Source: Streptosporangiaceae bacterium NEAU-GS5 (lineage in GTDB: Bacteria; Actinomycetota; Actinomycetes; Streptosporangiales; Streptosporangiaceae). Taken from it: a DNA stretch of 64,000 bases. Below the pieces are notes generated by a model. That model saw nothing but the letters and a program-made list of their open reading frames with translations, was not told the DNA's origin and searched no databases. The stretch is taken from NCBI GenBank assembly GCA_017592665.1, contig JAGFNW010000015.1, positions 62,001 through 126,000 of the forward strand. The letters run 5' to 3'. Shown here piece by piece: positions 8,502-16,904 of this stretch (the stretch's first letter is position 1; each line of letters starts with the position of its first letter). A program made the translations under genes and the position numbers.

Positions 8502-9419
8502 ATGAGCGATAAGTGGACCGCCGCCGACATTCCTGACCAGCGTGGCCGGGTGGCCGTGGTCACCGGCGCCAACACCGGCCTCGGCTTCGCCACGGCCCAG
8601 GCACTGGCCGCCCACGGCGCGACCGTGGTGCTCGCCGTACGGGACGCCGACAAGGGCAAGGCGGCCGCGGCGCGCATCGCCGACGCCGCACCCGGAGCGG
8701 ACGTGCGGGTCCAGCGGCTCGACCTCGCCTCGCTCGACTCGATCCGCACGGCCGCCGGAGAACTGCGCGCCGCGCACCCGCGCATCGACCTGCTGATCAA
8801 CAACGCGGGCGTGATGTACACGCCCAAGATGACCACGGCCGACGGCTTCGAGATGCAGTTCGGCACCAACCACCTCGGCCACTTCGCGCTGACCGGGCTG
8901 CTGCTCGACGCCGTGCTCGCCGCGCCCGGCTCCCGCGTCGTGACCGTCAGCAGCGTCGGCCACCGCATCCAGGCCGCGATCCATTTCGACGACCTGCAGT
9001 GGGAGCGCTCGTACAGCAGGGTCGGCGCCTACGGCCAGGCCAAGCTGGCCAACCTGATGTTCACCTACGAACTGCAGCGCCGCCTCGCCGTCGCGAACGC
9101 CACGACCATCGCTGCGGCCGCGCACCCGGGGTTCGCCGACACCGACCTGTTCCGGAACATGCCGGCGATCCTGCGCCCGCTCACTCCCCTGGTGACGCGG
9201 CTGATCACGCAGCCGGCCGAGCAGGGCGCCCTGCCCACCCTCCGCGCCGCGACCGACCCGGCCGTCCTCGGCGGCCAGTACTACGGCCCGGACGGCTTCC
9301 GCGAAGGCCGCGGCAACCCGGTGCTGGTCCAATCGAGCCGGCAGTCCCACGACCCGGTCCTCCAGCACCGCCTCTGGACCGTCTCCGAAGAGCTCACCGG
9401 TGTCGGCTACCCCGTCTGA
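8502..9419 (+). CDS. short-chain dehydrogenase/reductase (retinol-dehydrogenase/WW-oxidoreductase-like)
   Basis: The 305-residue product has the full classical SDR signature: cofactor motif TGANTGLG near residue 21, NNAG at about 103, catalytic Ser in VSSVGH and the Y-x-x-x-K pair in YGQAK. It also has N-H-L-G-H-F, typical of the oxidoreductase subgroup that resembles retinol dehydrogenases. It reduces or oxidises a carbonyl/alcohol with NAD(P)(H) in the cytoplasm; the substrate is unknown. ATG 8502 follows AAGGGG at 8490-8494. The gene is divergent from the TetR repressor and should be derepressed by that repressor's ligand. Confidence 0.92.
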   Translation: MSDKWTAADIPDQRGRVAVVTGANTGLGFATAQALAAHGATVVLAVRDADKGKAAAARIADAAPGADVRVQRLDLASLDSIRTAAGELRAAHPRIDLLINNAGVMYTPKMTTADGFEMQFGTNHLGHFALTGLLLDAVLAAPGSRVVTVSSVGHRIQAAIHFDDLQWERSYSRVGAYGQAKLANLMFTYELQRRLAVANATTIAAAAHPGFADTDLFRNMPAILRPLTPLVTRLITQPAEQGALPTLRAATDPAVLGGQYYGPDGFREGRGNPVLVQSSRQSHDPVLQHRLWTVSEELTGVGYPV

Positions 9420-9426
9420 CCTGGGC

Positions 9427-9437
9427 TGAAAGTTTCA
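9427..9437. promoter_or_regulatory. TGAAAGTTTCA palindrome in the LPMO upstream region
   Basis: The perfect 11-bp palindrome TGAAAGTTTCA stands 206 bases before the LPMO start. It resembles the CGAAANTTTCG boxes reported in front of streptomycete xylanase genes, with one symmetric difference. The remaining sequence of this 224-base gap (9420-9643) shows no gene and no clear terminator. Confidence 0.4.
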
Positions 9438-9643
9438 CGGCGCGTTGCCTGGGGTTGGGGCAGCTGATTCAATCTTCGTACGCGGGTGTGGTGGGTCACC
9501 TCACCTTTCCTTAGGTCAGGGCCGGGCGGGCCGATCGTAGGGGGCGTGCGGCAGATGTCGGCGCCGCGCGCCGTTTCAGCGTTCCCGTAGGTACGCGAGA
9601 CGTGGAGTACCAGGCCGGCCATTCCCCGGGAAGGGACTCATTA

Positions 9644-10762
9644 ATGTCGCGTGCACGACCATTACGCCGCTGGGCGACCCTCGCCGTCGCCCTGGCGATG
9701 GCCTTCGGGACGTCGCTCTCGATCTCGCCACCGCCGGCGTCGGCCCACGGGGTCGCCATGTTCCCCGGCGCCCGTACGTTCTTGTGCTGGCAGGACGGGC
9801 TCCGGGACAACGGGCAGATCATCCCGTTCAACCCGGCCTGCGGGGCGGCCGTCAACCAGAGCGGCCCGACCCCGCTCTACAACTGGTTCGCGGTGCTCCG
9901 TTCCGACGCGAACGGGCGCACGACCGGCTTCATCCCCGACAACCAGATCTGCAGCGGCGGCACCGGCGGCCCGTTCGATTTCACGGCCTACAACGCGGCG
10001 CGCACCGACTGGCCGACGACCCACCTGACGTCCGGGGCGACCATCCAGTTCCGCTACAGCAACTGGGCCGCCCACCCGGGCACCTTCCAGCTGTACGTCA
10101 CCCGTAACGGCTGGAACCCGGCCAACGGGCTCGCCTGGTCCGACCTGCAGGCGTTCGCCAGCGTCACCAACCCGCCGGCGAGCGGTGGGCCTGGCGCGCT
10201 GAACTACTACTTCTGGAACCAGCAGCTGCCCACCGGCAAGACCGGACGTCACATCATCTTCGTCCAGTGGGTCCGCTCCGACAGCCAGGAGAACTTCTTC
10301 AGCTGCTCCGACGTCATGTTCGACGGCGGAAACGGCGAGGTCACCGGCGTCGGGCCCAACCAGGGCACCACGTCGCCGACGATCTCCCCGTCGATCAGTC
10401 CGTCCAACAGCCCGTCCAACAGCCCGTCGACCAGCCCCTCCAGCAGCCCGTCGGGCAACGGCGGCTGCACGGCGACCTGGCGTACCGACTCGACGTGGCC
10501 GGGCCACTTCGGTGCCACCGTCACGGTGCGCAACTCAAGCACCGCGACCATCAACAGGTGGACCGTGCGCTGGAACTTCGGCTCGGTCACCTTCGACGGA
10601 GGCCCGTGGAACGGCACGGTGGCGTCGCCGCCGCCGAACGTGGCCATAGGCAACGTCTCCTACAACGGAACACTCGCCCCCAACGGGACGACGAGCTTCA
10701 ACTTCAACGCCGCGGGCAACGTGCCCAACCCGCTCCCGGCGCTCAGCTGTAGCACCACCTAG
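9644..10762 (+). CDS. AA10 lytic polysaccharide monooxygenase with C-terminal CBM2
   Basis: The 372-residue product starts at ATG 9644 behind GGGAAGGGA. The signal peptide ends at ASA-H, leaving His35 as the mature N-terminus; with His144 (WAAHPGTF) this forms the copper histidine brace, and Phe219 in ENFFSC is the axial residue. The sequence after His35 (HGVAMFPGARTFLCW) resembles cellulose-active actinomycete LPMO10 enzymes such as S. coelicolor CelS2. A Ser-Pro-Asn-Thr linker (about 242-270) leads to a CBM2 domain with two terminal Cys (about 275-370). It should cleave crystalline cellulose oxidatively outside the cell, beside the exocellulase encoded 1 kb downstream; chitin activity cannot be excluded. 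Confidence 0.93.
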   Translation: MSRARPLRRWATLAVALAMAFGTSLSISPPPASAHGVAMFPGARTFLCWQDGLRDNGQIIPFNPACGAAVNQSGPTPLYNWFAVLRSDANGRTTGFIPDNQICSGGTGGPFDFTAYNAARTDWPTTHLTSGATIQFRYSNWAAHPGTFQLYVTRNGWNPANGLAWSDLQAFASVTNPPASGGPGALNYYFWNQQLPTGKTGRHIIFVQWVRSDSQENFFSCSDVMFDGGNGEVTGVGPNQGTTSPTISPSISPSNSPSNSPSTSPSSSPSGNGGCTATWRTDSTWPGHFGATVTVRNSSTATINRWTVRWNFGSVTFDGGPWNGTVASPPPNVAIGNVSYNGTLAPNGTTSFNFNAAGNVPNPLPALSCSTT

Positions 10763-10795
10763 CACGGCATAGCACGGAACCGCGGAACCGCGTTA

Positions 10796-10823
10796 GGGCC
10801 CGGCGCCGGGCGGCGCCGGGCCC
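10796..10823 (+). terminator. strong hairpin after the LPMO gene
   Basis: Perfect 12-base arms GGGCCCGGCGCC and GGCGCCGGGCCC enclose a four-base loop. The hairpin ends nine bases before the ribosome site of the next plus-strand gene, so it may also act as an attenuator for that gene. Confidence 0.8.
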
Positions 10824-10841
10824 CTTCGTCTGGAGGCTCGC

Positions 10842-11510
10842 ATGGCAGAGACACCCCCAGAGACACCCCTGAAGACACGTCCGGAGGCGCTTTCGGAGAC
10901 TCCACCGGAGCTTCCCCGGCGGCGTACCCGTCCACCGGTGTCCACGATCGCCGGTGTGGCGGCGGTGGCGGTCGGCCTCGCGGTGTTCGCGAGCGCGCTG
11001 GCGTCCGGGCTCGCCTCTTCGGGCGGGCCGGGCAGCGACGGCGGGCCGGCGCCGGGAGTGGACAACCCCGTCCCCAAGCCGTTACGCGACCAGCTCGCCG
11101 TCAAGGTGCGAACCATCCTCGAACGCGCGTCTCCGACAGAGCACCACCAGCACGGGCACAACTTCGGCGACAAGCCGTATCCCGTGGTCTGCGCGGTCGA
11201 GCCGTTCGGGATCGATCCGCCGGAAGCCACCACCATCAAGCAGGTCCACTGGGTGTACGCCCAGTACATGTGCGCCGTGGACGACTTCGGCGGCCCCTGG
11301 AACGCCTCCGTCCGCGCCTCGGGGCCACTGGCCGTGGAGCTGACCGTGCCGCCCGACGTGGTGGTCCCGAAGTCGGGCCCCGGCTACCAGGATCACATCC
11401 GGCAGATCATTCCGGCCCGCTACCACCAGCTCGCGCTCGGCTTCTTCACCGACCCCAGCGTGATCGACGAGGCCCGCAAGCGCTTCGAAGAGCTGCCCCA
11501 GCAGCGTTAG
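10842..11510 (+). CDS. hypothetical single-pass membrane protein
   Basis: The 222-residue product has a Pro/Glu/Thr-rich cytoplasmic N-terminus (about 1-30), a basic RRR patch, one membrane span at about 34-58 (VSTIAGVAAVAVGLAVFASA), then an extracellular domain of about 150 residues with two Cys (VVCAV and MCAVDD) that could form a disulfide. GGAGG at 10832-10836 supports ATG 10842. I do not recognise the family. The topology suggests a membrane-anchored extracytoplasmic protein. A strong terminator-like hairpin stands just upstream and another just downstream, so it is probably a single-gene unit. Confidence 0.7.
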   Translation: MAETPPETPLKTRPEALSETPPELPRRRTRPPVSTIAGVAAVAVGLAVFASALASGLASSGGPGSDGGPAPGVDNPVPKPLRDQLAVKVRTILERASPTEHHQHGHNFGDKPYPVVCAVEPFGIDPPEATTIKQVHWVYAQYMCAVDDFGGPWNASVRASGPLAVELTVPPDVVVPKSGPGYQDHIRQIIPARYHQLALGFFTDPSVIDEARKRFEELPQQR

Positions 11511-11524
11511 CGAGTAAACGCGAG

Positions 11525-11556
11525 AGGCCGGTCCCGGGGGTTCTCGGGACCGGCCT
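11525..11556 (+). terminator. terminator after the hypothetical membrane protein
   Basis: Arms AGGCCGGTCCCG (11525-11536) and CGGGACCGGCCT (11545-11556) are perfect over 12 bases with an eight-base loop and are followed by TTTCAAT. Confidence 0.85.
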
Positions 11557-11654
11557 TTCAATGTCATCCGGGCGGGATGTCTATCGGTAGGGGCGGATTC
11601 GCCCGCGAGCGGTGGGTCGGGCCTCACCTCCAAACGACTTCACCGTGGGGGGTG

Positions 11655-11702
11655 GTGGTGGCCCCGCCGCGAAGGACCCACTACCGACGGCAGGGCCACC
11701 AC
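11655..11702 (-). terminator. terminator-like inverted repeat after the GH6 gene
   Basis: GTGGTGGCCC (11655-11664) pairs with GGGCCACCAC (11693-11702), with a short inner GCCG/CGGC pairing. It lies 31 bases beyond the GH6 stop codon on the minus strand. The rest of the gap 11557-11732 shows no gene. Confidence 0.6.
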
Positions 11703-11732
11703 GTTGTCAGGATGTTCTCGGGTTGATCTCCG

Positions 11733-14063
11733 TTACGAGAGGGGCGGGAAGGCGTTGGTCATCAGCTGCTGGAACTGAGCCGAGAACCAGTGCCCGGACA
11801 GCGGGGAGTTGGGCAGCGCGCCGGTCATGTTGTTGCCGTTCCGGTCGTTGCCGGTGTAGGTCGGGTCACACATCCGGTCGAAGCCCTTGCCCTCGTCGTT
11901 CGCGATGGCCGAGCTGGCGCCGTCGGACTCGCCCGGAGGCTTGATCCAGACGTAGGCGTCGATGCCCGTCGCGGGGTTGGCCCGCGGCCGCTCGCCCAGG
12001 CCGGCACCGCTCTGGTTGCACCAGTTGCCGGCGTGGATGCGCCGGTCGACCTTGGACTGGTTGACGAAGGTGTCGAGCACGGTCGAGGAGCTCGGGCCGG
12101 TGGGCCGGGCGCTGCCGCCCCAGCCGTTCCGCGAGGTGTCGATCAGCATGCCGATCGTGCTCGGGAAGCCCGCCTGCACCAGCCGGTCTCGGAACGACTG
12201 CGCGAACGGGAGCTCGCTGATGAACTGGTTGAAGTCCACCCACTTCGACTGCTTGATCTGCTGGCCGCCCACGCTGCCGTTGATGTCGATGAACGGCTCG
12301 GTCAGCGCCGAGTAGTTGGCGGTGTTGACGATGAAGCCGTCAACGCTGGCCTTGTGCGCCGTGGTGCCCTCGGCGGTGGTGGCGAGCAGGTTGGCGGTGT
12401 TGTTGAAGTTGTCGCTCCACCCGATCCAGCCGTGGTGCGCGGCGTCGATGTAGGTGTAGACGTTCGGGATCGCGTGCAGCTTGTTCAGGGCGTACTGAAT
12501 GCCCTGGACGTACGCGCCGGACGACTGCGCCTCGGCGCACTTGGCGATGTTGGTGTTGGTGACCAGGTTGGGCAGCGAGTCGATCTCGACGATCGTCACG
12601 ATGCGCAGGTTGGCGTAGGCCGAGTTCGACATGATCGCGGCGATCGGGTCGATGTATTCGGTCTTGTAGCGGTTCAGACCGTTCGCCGAAACGAGCAGTT
12701 CGCCGTTGGAGGCGAGCGCCGAGCAGTCCCGGTTGGGCAGGTCATAGATGACGAACTGGATGGTCAGCGGGGCGCTGCCGTTGGCCGCGTCCTGCTGGAC
12801 GGCGGCGTCGAGGTGAGCCTGGACGCCCATCGAGCCGTTGGCGCCCGCGATGGCCGCGATCCGGTCGATCCACACGCCGGTGGAGGTGTTGGAGACACGG
12901 CTTCCGCCGGGCTCGGCCGCGGCCTGGGTCGACCAGTTCGCGTTCACGTAGCCGGTCGCACCCGCGTACGGGTTGTCGACGTGGCCGGTGCCGCCGCCCG
13001 TGTCGTTGTCCGCCTCGGTGGCGGCGACGGTGACGGAGGTCAGGCCGGTGGAGGCCACGGTGATGTTCCGCGAGCCGTTGGTGGTGTCGGCGTCCTCCGC
13101 GGCGGCCAGGGTGACCGTCTGCGGGGTGGCGAAGTTGGCCGGGGTGAAGGTGAGCGAGGCGCCGCTGGAGACGGTGATGTTGGTGTCACCGGTGGTCGCC
13201 GCTGTGTTCGTCACGGTCACGTTGGCCGTGGGCGCGATGTTCAGCCGCACCGTGTAGGTCGCGGTCGACCCTTCCGGCACGCTGACCGCGGCCGCGGACA
13301 CCACGAGGGACTGCGTCCCGCCGCCGCCCGTGGTCGTCACCGTCACGGTGTTGGACACCGCGGAGGTGTTGCCGGCCGCGTCGCGTGCGCGTACCTGGAA
13401 GCGGAACGTGCTGCTCGCGGCGAGACCGGTGACCGCGAACGAGTTCGTGGCCGAGGTCCCGACGGTCGCGAAGGTGCCGCCCGTGGTGCCCGGCGCCTGC
13501 AGGATGTCGTAGCCGGTGACGCCGACGTTGTCGGTCGACGCGGTCCACGCCAGGCTGGTGCCGCTCGAGGTGGTGCCCGACGCCGCGAGGTTGCTCGGGG
13601 TGCTCGGCGCCTGGGTGTCGCCACCCGTGCCGCCGCCGCCCGTGCCGGTGCAGCTCACGCTGGCGGGGTTGGTGTTGGTGCCGGTGTACGAGGCGTTGAA
13701 GCCGGTCGTCCACGTCGCGCCAGTGCCCTTGCTCCCGTTGTAGGAGGCGTTGGTGATCGTGACGACGGCGCTGCCGGTCGCCTGGGTGTAGTTGCCGTCC
13801 CAGCCGTTCTGGATCCGCTGGTTACCGGGGAAGGTGAAGGTCAGCGTCCAGGCGGTGATGGGGTCGCCGGAGTTGGTGATGGTGATGAGGCCGCCGAAGC
13901 CGCCTCCACCGTTGTCCCAGGCCTTGGCGTACGACGCCGAGCAGGACACGGCGGCGTTCGCGGGAGCCTGCGCGACGGCGAGGCCGAATGCGCCGAGTCC
14001 GAGTGAGGCGGCGACGCTTATCACCCTCCGCCACAACCGTCCGCGACTCTTAGGGGGGTTCAT
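11733..14063 (-). CDS. secreted GH6 exocellulase (cellobiohydrolase) with CBM2, FN3 and Calx-beta domains
   Basis: The 776-residue product starts at ATG 14063 behind AGGGAG. Order: signal peptide to about 38 (APANA-A), CBM2 (about 39-138), FN3 (about 152-245), Calx-beta (about 252-355), then GH6 (about 362-776). The GH6 signatures are VIYDLPNRDCSA (438-449), VEIDSLPNLVTN (492-503) with the likely catalytic acid Asp495, and HHGWIGW. The size of the catalytic domain and the VSNTSTGVWIDRIAAI segment resemble Thermobifida Cel6B, a non-reducing-end cellobiohydrolase. It should release cellobiose outside the cell, working with the LPMO. A perfect CelR/CebR box lies 64 bases upstream of the start, so induction by cello-oligosaccharides is very likely. 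Confidence 0.93.
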   Translation of the reverse strand: MNPPKSRGRLWRRVISVAASLGLGAFGLAVAQAPANAAVSCSASYAKAWDNGGGGFGGLITITNSGDPITAWTLTFTFPGNQRIQNGWDGNYTQATGSAVVTITNASYNGSKGTGATWTTGFNASYTGTNTNPASVSCTGTGGGGTGGDTQAPSTPSNLAASGTTSSGTSLAWTASTDNVGVTGYDILQAPGTTGGTFATVGTSATNSFAVTGLAASSTFRFQVRARDAAGNTSAVSNTVTVTTTGGGGTQSLVVSAAAVSVPEGSTATYTVRLNIAPTANVTVTNTAATTGDTNITVSSGASLTFTPANFATPQTVTLAAAEDADTTNGSRNITVASTGLTSVTVAATEADNDTGGGTGHVDNPYAGATGYVNANWSTQAAAEPGGSRVSNTSTGVWIDRIAAIAGANGSMGVQAHLDAAVQQDAANGSAPLTIQFVIYDLPNRDCSALASNGELLVSANGLNRYKTEYIDPIAAIMSNSAYANLRIVTIVEIDSLPNLVTNTNIAKCAEAQSSGAYVQGIQYALNKLHAIPNVYTYIDAAHHGWIGWSDNFNNTANLLATTAEGTTAHKASVDGFIVNTANYSALTEPFIDINGSVGGQQIKQSKWVDFNQFISELPFAQSFRDRLVQAGFPSTIGMLIDTSRNGWGGSARPTGPSSSTVLDTFVNQSKVDRRIHAGNWCNQSGAGLGERPRANPATGIDAYVWIKPPGESDGASSAIANDEGKGFDRMCDPTYTGNDRNGNNMTGALPNSPLSGHWFSAQFQQLMTNAFPPLS

Positions 14064-14126
14064 TCTGTTTTTTCTCCCTGAGGGGGGTACCGATAAGACG
14101 CAGCGCCCAGCTCGGCGGTCCGCGAG

Positions 14127-14140
14127 TGGGAGCGCTCCCA
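14127..14140. promoter_or_regulatory. perfect CelR/CebR operator of the GH6 gene
   Basis: TGGGAGCGCTCCCA is the exact 14-bp palindrome bound by CelR (Thermobifida fusca) and CebR (Streptomyces), LacI-family repressors released by cellobiose or cello-oligosaccharides. It sits 64 bases upstream of the GH6 start codon. The remaining intergenic sequence to 14348 holds no gene. Confidence 0.9.
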
Positions 14141-14348
14141 TAGTGTGTTTGTTTCCGCCCCATTACCAGGAGCGGACGAGAACTACCCTCACGTAACCCG
14201 GCGCTCACATCGCTGGCCTCGGCATACCTAGAGAAGACGATCGCCGGGCGACGAAGATCCGATGAAACATTCACGGTGTCGAAATCTCTCCGTTGGCTTC
14301 TACACACCTACGAGAGCGCCCGCACGGGCGCGGGACCAAGGAGAGCTC

Positions 14349-15194
14349 ATGCCCACCGTGACCACCCTGCTGACCGGGCTCGTGTTCGGAGAGTCGCCGC
14401 GCTGGCACGAGGACCGCCTGTGGCTGTCCGACATGGGCGACGGCCGCGTCGTCGCCGTCGACCTCGACGGCAAGAGCGAGATCGTCGCCGAGATCCCGGC
14501 CATGCCGATGGGGCTCGGCCGGCTGCCCGACGGCCGGATGCTCATCGTCTCCTCGCGCGATGGACGCCTGCTGCGCCGCGAACCCGACGGAGCCCTGACC
14601 GCCTACGCCGACCTGACCGCCCTCTCGGCCCATCCGTGGAGCGACATGGTCGTGGACGGGCGCGGCAACGCCTACATCGGCAACATCGGCTTCGACTTCC
14701 CGTACGGCGAGCCCACCACCGGCATCATCGCGCTGGTCACCCCCGACGGCCGGGTCCGGCAGGTCGCCGACGGCATCTCCTTCGCCAACGGCGTGGCCGT
14801 GACGCCCGGCAACGAGACGCTGATCATCGCGGAGTCGTACGGAAACCGGCTCACGGCGTTCGACATCGGGCCGGACGGAAACCTGACGAACCGGCGGGTC
14901 TGGGCCCACCTGGACGGCGCGTTCCCGGACGGGATCTGCCTCGACGCCGACGGCGCGGTCTGGTACGCCGACGTGCCCAACCGCCGGTGCGTGCGGGTCC
15001 GGGAGGGCGGCGAGGTCCTCCAGACGGTCGAGGTGGACCGGGGCTGCTTCGCCTGCGTGCTCGGCGGGCCGGACGGCAGGACGCTGTTCATCACGGCGGC
15101 CGAGTTCGGCGGCGGGGAGAGCATGGCGACCGCGGGCCGTACGGGCCAGGTCCTGACGGTCGAGGCGCCGGCCCCGGCCGTCGGATGGCCGTGA
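14349..15194 (+). CDS. SMP-30/gluconolactonase/LRE-family protein
   Basis: The 281-residue product begins with GLVFGESPRWHEDRLWLSDM, the family's first metal-binding strand (Glu in GESPRW), followed by six-bladed propeller blades. Later ligand regions are SFANGVAV (Asn) and DGICLDADGAVWYAD (Asp). Members hydrolyse sugar lactones or other esters using a divalent metal; in bacteria they often follow sugar oxidation. ATG 14349 is preceded by AAGGAG; the longer frame from 14262 lacks a ribosome site. No signal peptide, so cytoplasmic. The exact lactone is not decidable, though a role with sugar acids fits the carbohydrate-rich neighbourhood. Confidence 0.85.
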   Translation: MPTVTTLLTGLVFGESPRWHEDRLWLSDMGDGRVVAVDLDGKSEIVAEIPAMPMGLGRLPDGRMLIVSSRDGRLLRREPDGALTAYADLTALSAHPWSDMVVDGRGNAYIGNIGFDFPYGEPTTGIIALVTPDGRVRQVADGISFANGVAVTPGNETLIIAESYGNRLTAFDIGPDGNLTNRRVWAHLDGAFPDGICLDADGAVWYADVPNRRCVRVREGGEVLQTVEVDRGCFACVLGGPDGRTLFITAAEFGGGESMATAGRTGQVLTVEAPAPAVGWP

Positions 15195-15260
15195 GCCCTT
15201 TACAGACCGGACGGCTTCCCGGGGCTGATGGCTTTCACAGGGCCTGATGGCTTTTACGGA

Positions 15261-15301
15261 CCGGATGGCCGCTGGTGCGCTCCCTGCCAGCGGCCGTCCG
15301 G
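15261..15301. terminator. bidirectional terminator, 15-base stem
   Basis: Arms 15261-15275 and 15287-15301 pair over 15 bases with one G-U and an 11-base loop, between the convergent SMP-30 and YCII-family genes. The 66 bases before it hold degenerate copies of a GATGGCTTT-like unit that look like decayed duplications of the stem. Confidence 0.8.
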
Positions 15302-15311
15302 CGTCAGTGGA

Positions 15312-15635
15312 TCAGAGGAATTGCCTGACATAGACCGTGCCGAACCGGGCCGCCGGGTGCCGCGACCCGATCTCGACGGCCTCTTCGATCGTCGCGCATT
15401 CGAGCACGTCGAACCCGGCGACGAACTCCTTGGTCTCCGCGAACGGGCCGTCGCCGGTCAGGACGTTCACCCGGCCCTCGCGCACGCGGACGAACTGACC
15501 TTCCTCCGGCGGGCGGAGCTCGTTGCCGTACATCCGGGCGCCGCTGACCTCTTTGAGCCACACTTCGATGGCGTTGGCGTCGGAGTTCACCTCGATGTCG
15601 GGATCGACGCAGATCAACAGCAGATATCTGCTCAC
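15312..15635 (-). CDS. YCII-related (DGPF-type) protein
   Basis: The 107-residue product starts at GTG 15635 behind GGAGG and begins SRYLLLICVDPD. It contains the DGPFAETKEFVAGFDVLE block that defines the DGPF/YCII-related family, with the C-terminal strand RFGTVYVRQFL. Members are small ferredoxin-like-fold proteins often encoded next to ECF sigma factors; the reaction is unknown. No sigma factor gene is adjacent here. A second member of the same family lies at 25562-25912. The apparent longer frame upstream is antisense to the monooxygenase gene. Confidence 0.85.
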   Translation of the reverse strand: MSRYLLLICVDPDIEVNSDANAIEVWLKEVSGARMYGNELRPPEEGQFVRVREGRVNVLTGDGPFAETKEFVAGFDVLECATIEEAVEIGSRHPAARFGTVYVRQFL

Positions 15636-15792
15636 GCTCTTCCTCCCTCGCGCTCGGTCTCTGCGGTACGACGAACAATGCACACGTGAATGGACGATCT
15701 GGTCAGAAACCCGCTGGATACCGTACGCGCACGGGTGCCCAGACGCCGCCAAACCAGGGAATAGCCTGGTGATGATCGTCGTTCCAAGGGTA

Positions 15793-15806
15793 GTTGAAAC
15801 TTCAAC
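15793..15806. promoter_or_regulatory. GTTGAA-AC-TTCAAC palindrome before the monooxygenase operon
   Basis: A perfect inverted repeat, 22 bases upstream of the ATG of the luciferase-like monooxygenase, in the divergent gap shared with the YCII-family gene. TTGAA-N2-TTCAA sites are typical of MarR-family operators. The regulator is not encoded in the immediate vicinity. Confidence 0.5.
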
Positions 15807-15827
15807 CACCAAGAGAGGGTGGTCAGC

Positions 15828-16904
15828 ATGCAGTTCGGCTTGTTCACGGTCGGCGATGTCACTCCCGACCCGACGACCGGCCGTACGCCGACCGAGGCCG
15901 AGCGGATCAAGGCGATGGTGACCATCGCGCTGAAGGCCGAGGAAGTGGGCCTCGACGTGTTCGCGACCGGCGAGCACCACAATCCGCCCTTCGTGCCGTC
16001 GTCGCCGACGACCATGCTCGGCTACGTGGCCGCCAAGACCGAGCGGCTGATCCTCTCGACGGCCACCACGCTGATCACCACGAACGACCCGGTGAAGATC
16101 GCCGAGGACTTCGCGATGCTCCAGCACCTGGCCGACGGCCGGGTCGACCTCATGCTCGGCCGCGGCAACACGGGCCCCGTCTATCCGTGGTTCGGGCAGG
16201 ACATCCGCAACGGCATCCAGCTGGCGTTCGAGAACTACAACCTGCTGCACCGCCTGTGGCGCGAGGACGTCGTCGACTGGGAGGGCAACTTCCGCACACC
16301 CCTGCAGGGCTTCACCTCCACGCCCCGGCCGCTCGACGGCGTGCCGCCGTTCGTGTGGCACGGCTCGATCCGCAGCCCGGAGATCGCCGAGCAGGCCGCC
16401 TACTACGGCGACGGGTTCTTCGCCAACAACATCTTCTGGCCGAAGGAGCACTTCCAGGGCCTGATCAACCTCTACCGGGAGCGGTTCGCCCACTACGGGC
16501 ACGGCACACCCGAGGAGGCGTACGTCGGCCTCGGCGGCCAGGTGTTCATGCGCAAGAACTCCCAGGACGCGATCAAGGAGTTCCGCCCCTACTTCGACAA
16601 CGCCCCCGTCTACGGCCACGGCCCCTCGCTCGAGGACTTCATGGAGGAGACGCCCCTGGCCGTCGGCAGCCCCGACCAGGTCATCGAGCGGACCCTGAAG
16701 TTCCGCGAGCACTTCGGCGACTACCAGCGCCAGCTGTTCCTGATGGACCACGCGGGCCTACCGCTGAAGACCGTGCTGGAGCAGCTCGACATCCTCGGCG
16801 AGGAGGTCGTCCCGGTGCTGCGCCGCGAGTTCGCCGTCGGCCGGCCCGCGAACGTGCCCGACGCCCCCACCCACAAGTCGCTCCTGGAGAAGGTGCCCGC
16901 GTGA
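15828..16904 (+). CDS. LLM-class (luciferase-like) flavin-dependent monooxygenase
   Basis: The 358-residue product begins MQFGLFTVGDVT and contains FATGEHHNPPFVPSSP, the E-H-H active-site segment of bacterial luciferase-like enzymes, plus VDLMLGRGNTGPVYPWFG. The TIM-barrel fold binds reduced FMN and inserts oxygen into a substrate not identifiable from sequence. ATG 15828 is chosen because AGAGAGGG lies eight bases upstream; an in-frame GTG at 15819 overlaps that site. The stop overlaps the GTG start of a flavin reductase (GTGA), so the two form a two-component monooxygenase. A palindromic operator lies just upstream. Confidence 0.92.
   Translation: MQFGLFTVGDVTPDPTTGRTPTEAERIKAMVTIALKAEEVGLDVFATGEHHNPPFVPSSPTTMLGYVAAKTERLILSTATTLITTNDPVKIAEDFAMLQHLADGRVDLMLGRGNTGPVYPWFGQDIRNGIQLAFENYNLLHRLWREDVVDWEGNFRTPLQGFTSTPRPLDGVPPFVWHGSIRSPEIAEQAAYYGDGFFANNIFWPKEHFQGLINLYRERFAHYGHGTPEEAYVGLGGQVFMRKNSQDAIKEFRPYFDNAPVYGHGPSLEDFMEETPLAVGSPDQVIERTLKFREHFGDYQRQLFLMDHAGLPLKTVLEQLDILGEEVVPVLRREFAVGRPANVPDAPTHKSLLEKVPA

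Noticed and set aside
8998-9011. A near CebR-like sequence (TGGGAGCGCTC) inside the SDR gene
   Set aside because: It is within coding sequence of the SDR, only the left half and core match, and no promoter follows it.
15195-15260. Degenerate GATGGCTTT-like repeats that could be read as a Gly-Pro-Asp peptide
   Set aside because: No start with a ribosome site; they are better explained as decayed copies of the adjacent terminator stem.
1-15300. A biosynthetic gene cluster associated with the SARP/AfsR gene
   Set aside because: No polyketide, peptide or terpene synthase follows; the downstream genes are hydrolases and small regulator cassettes.
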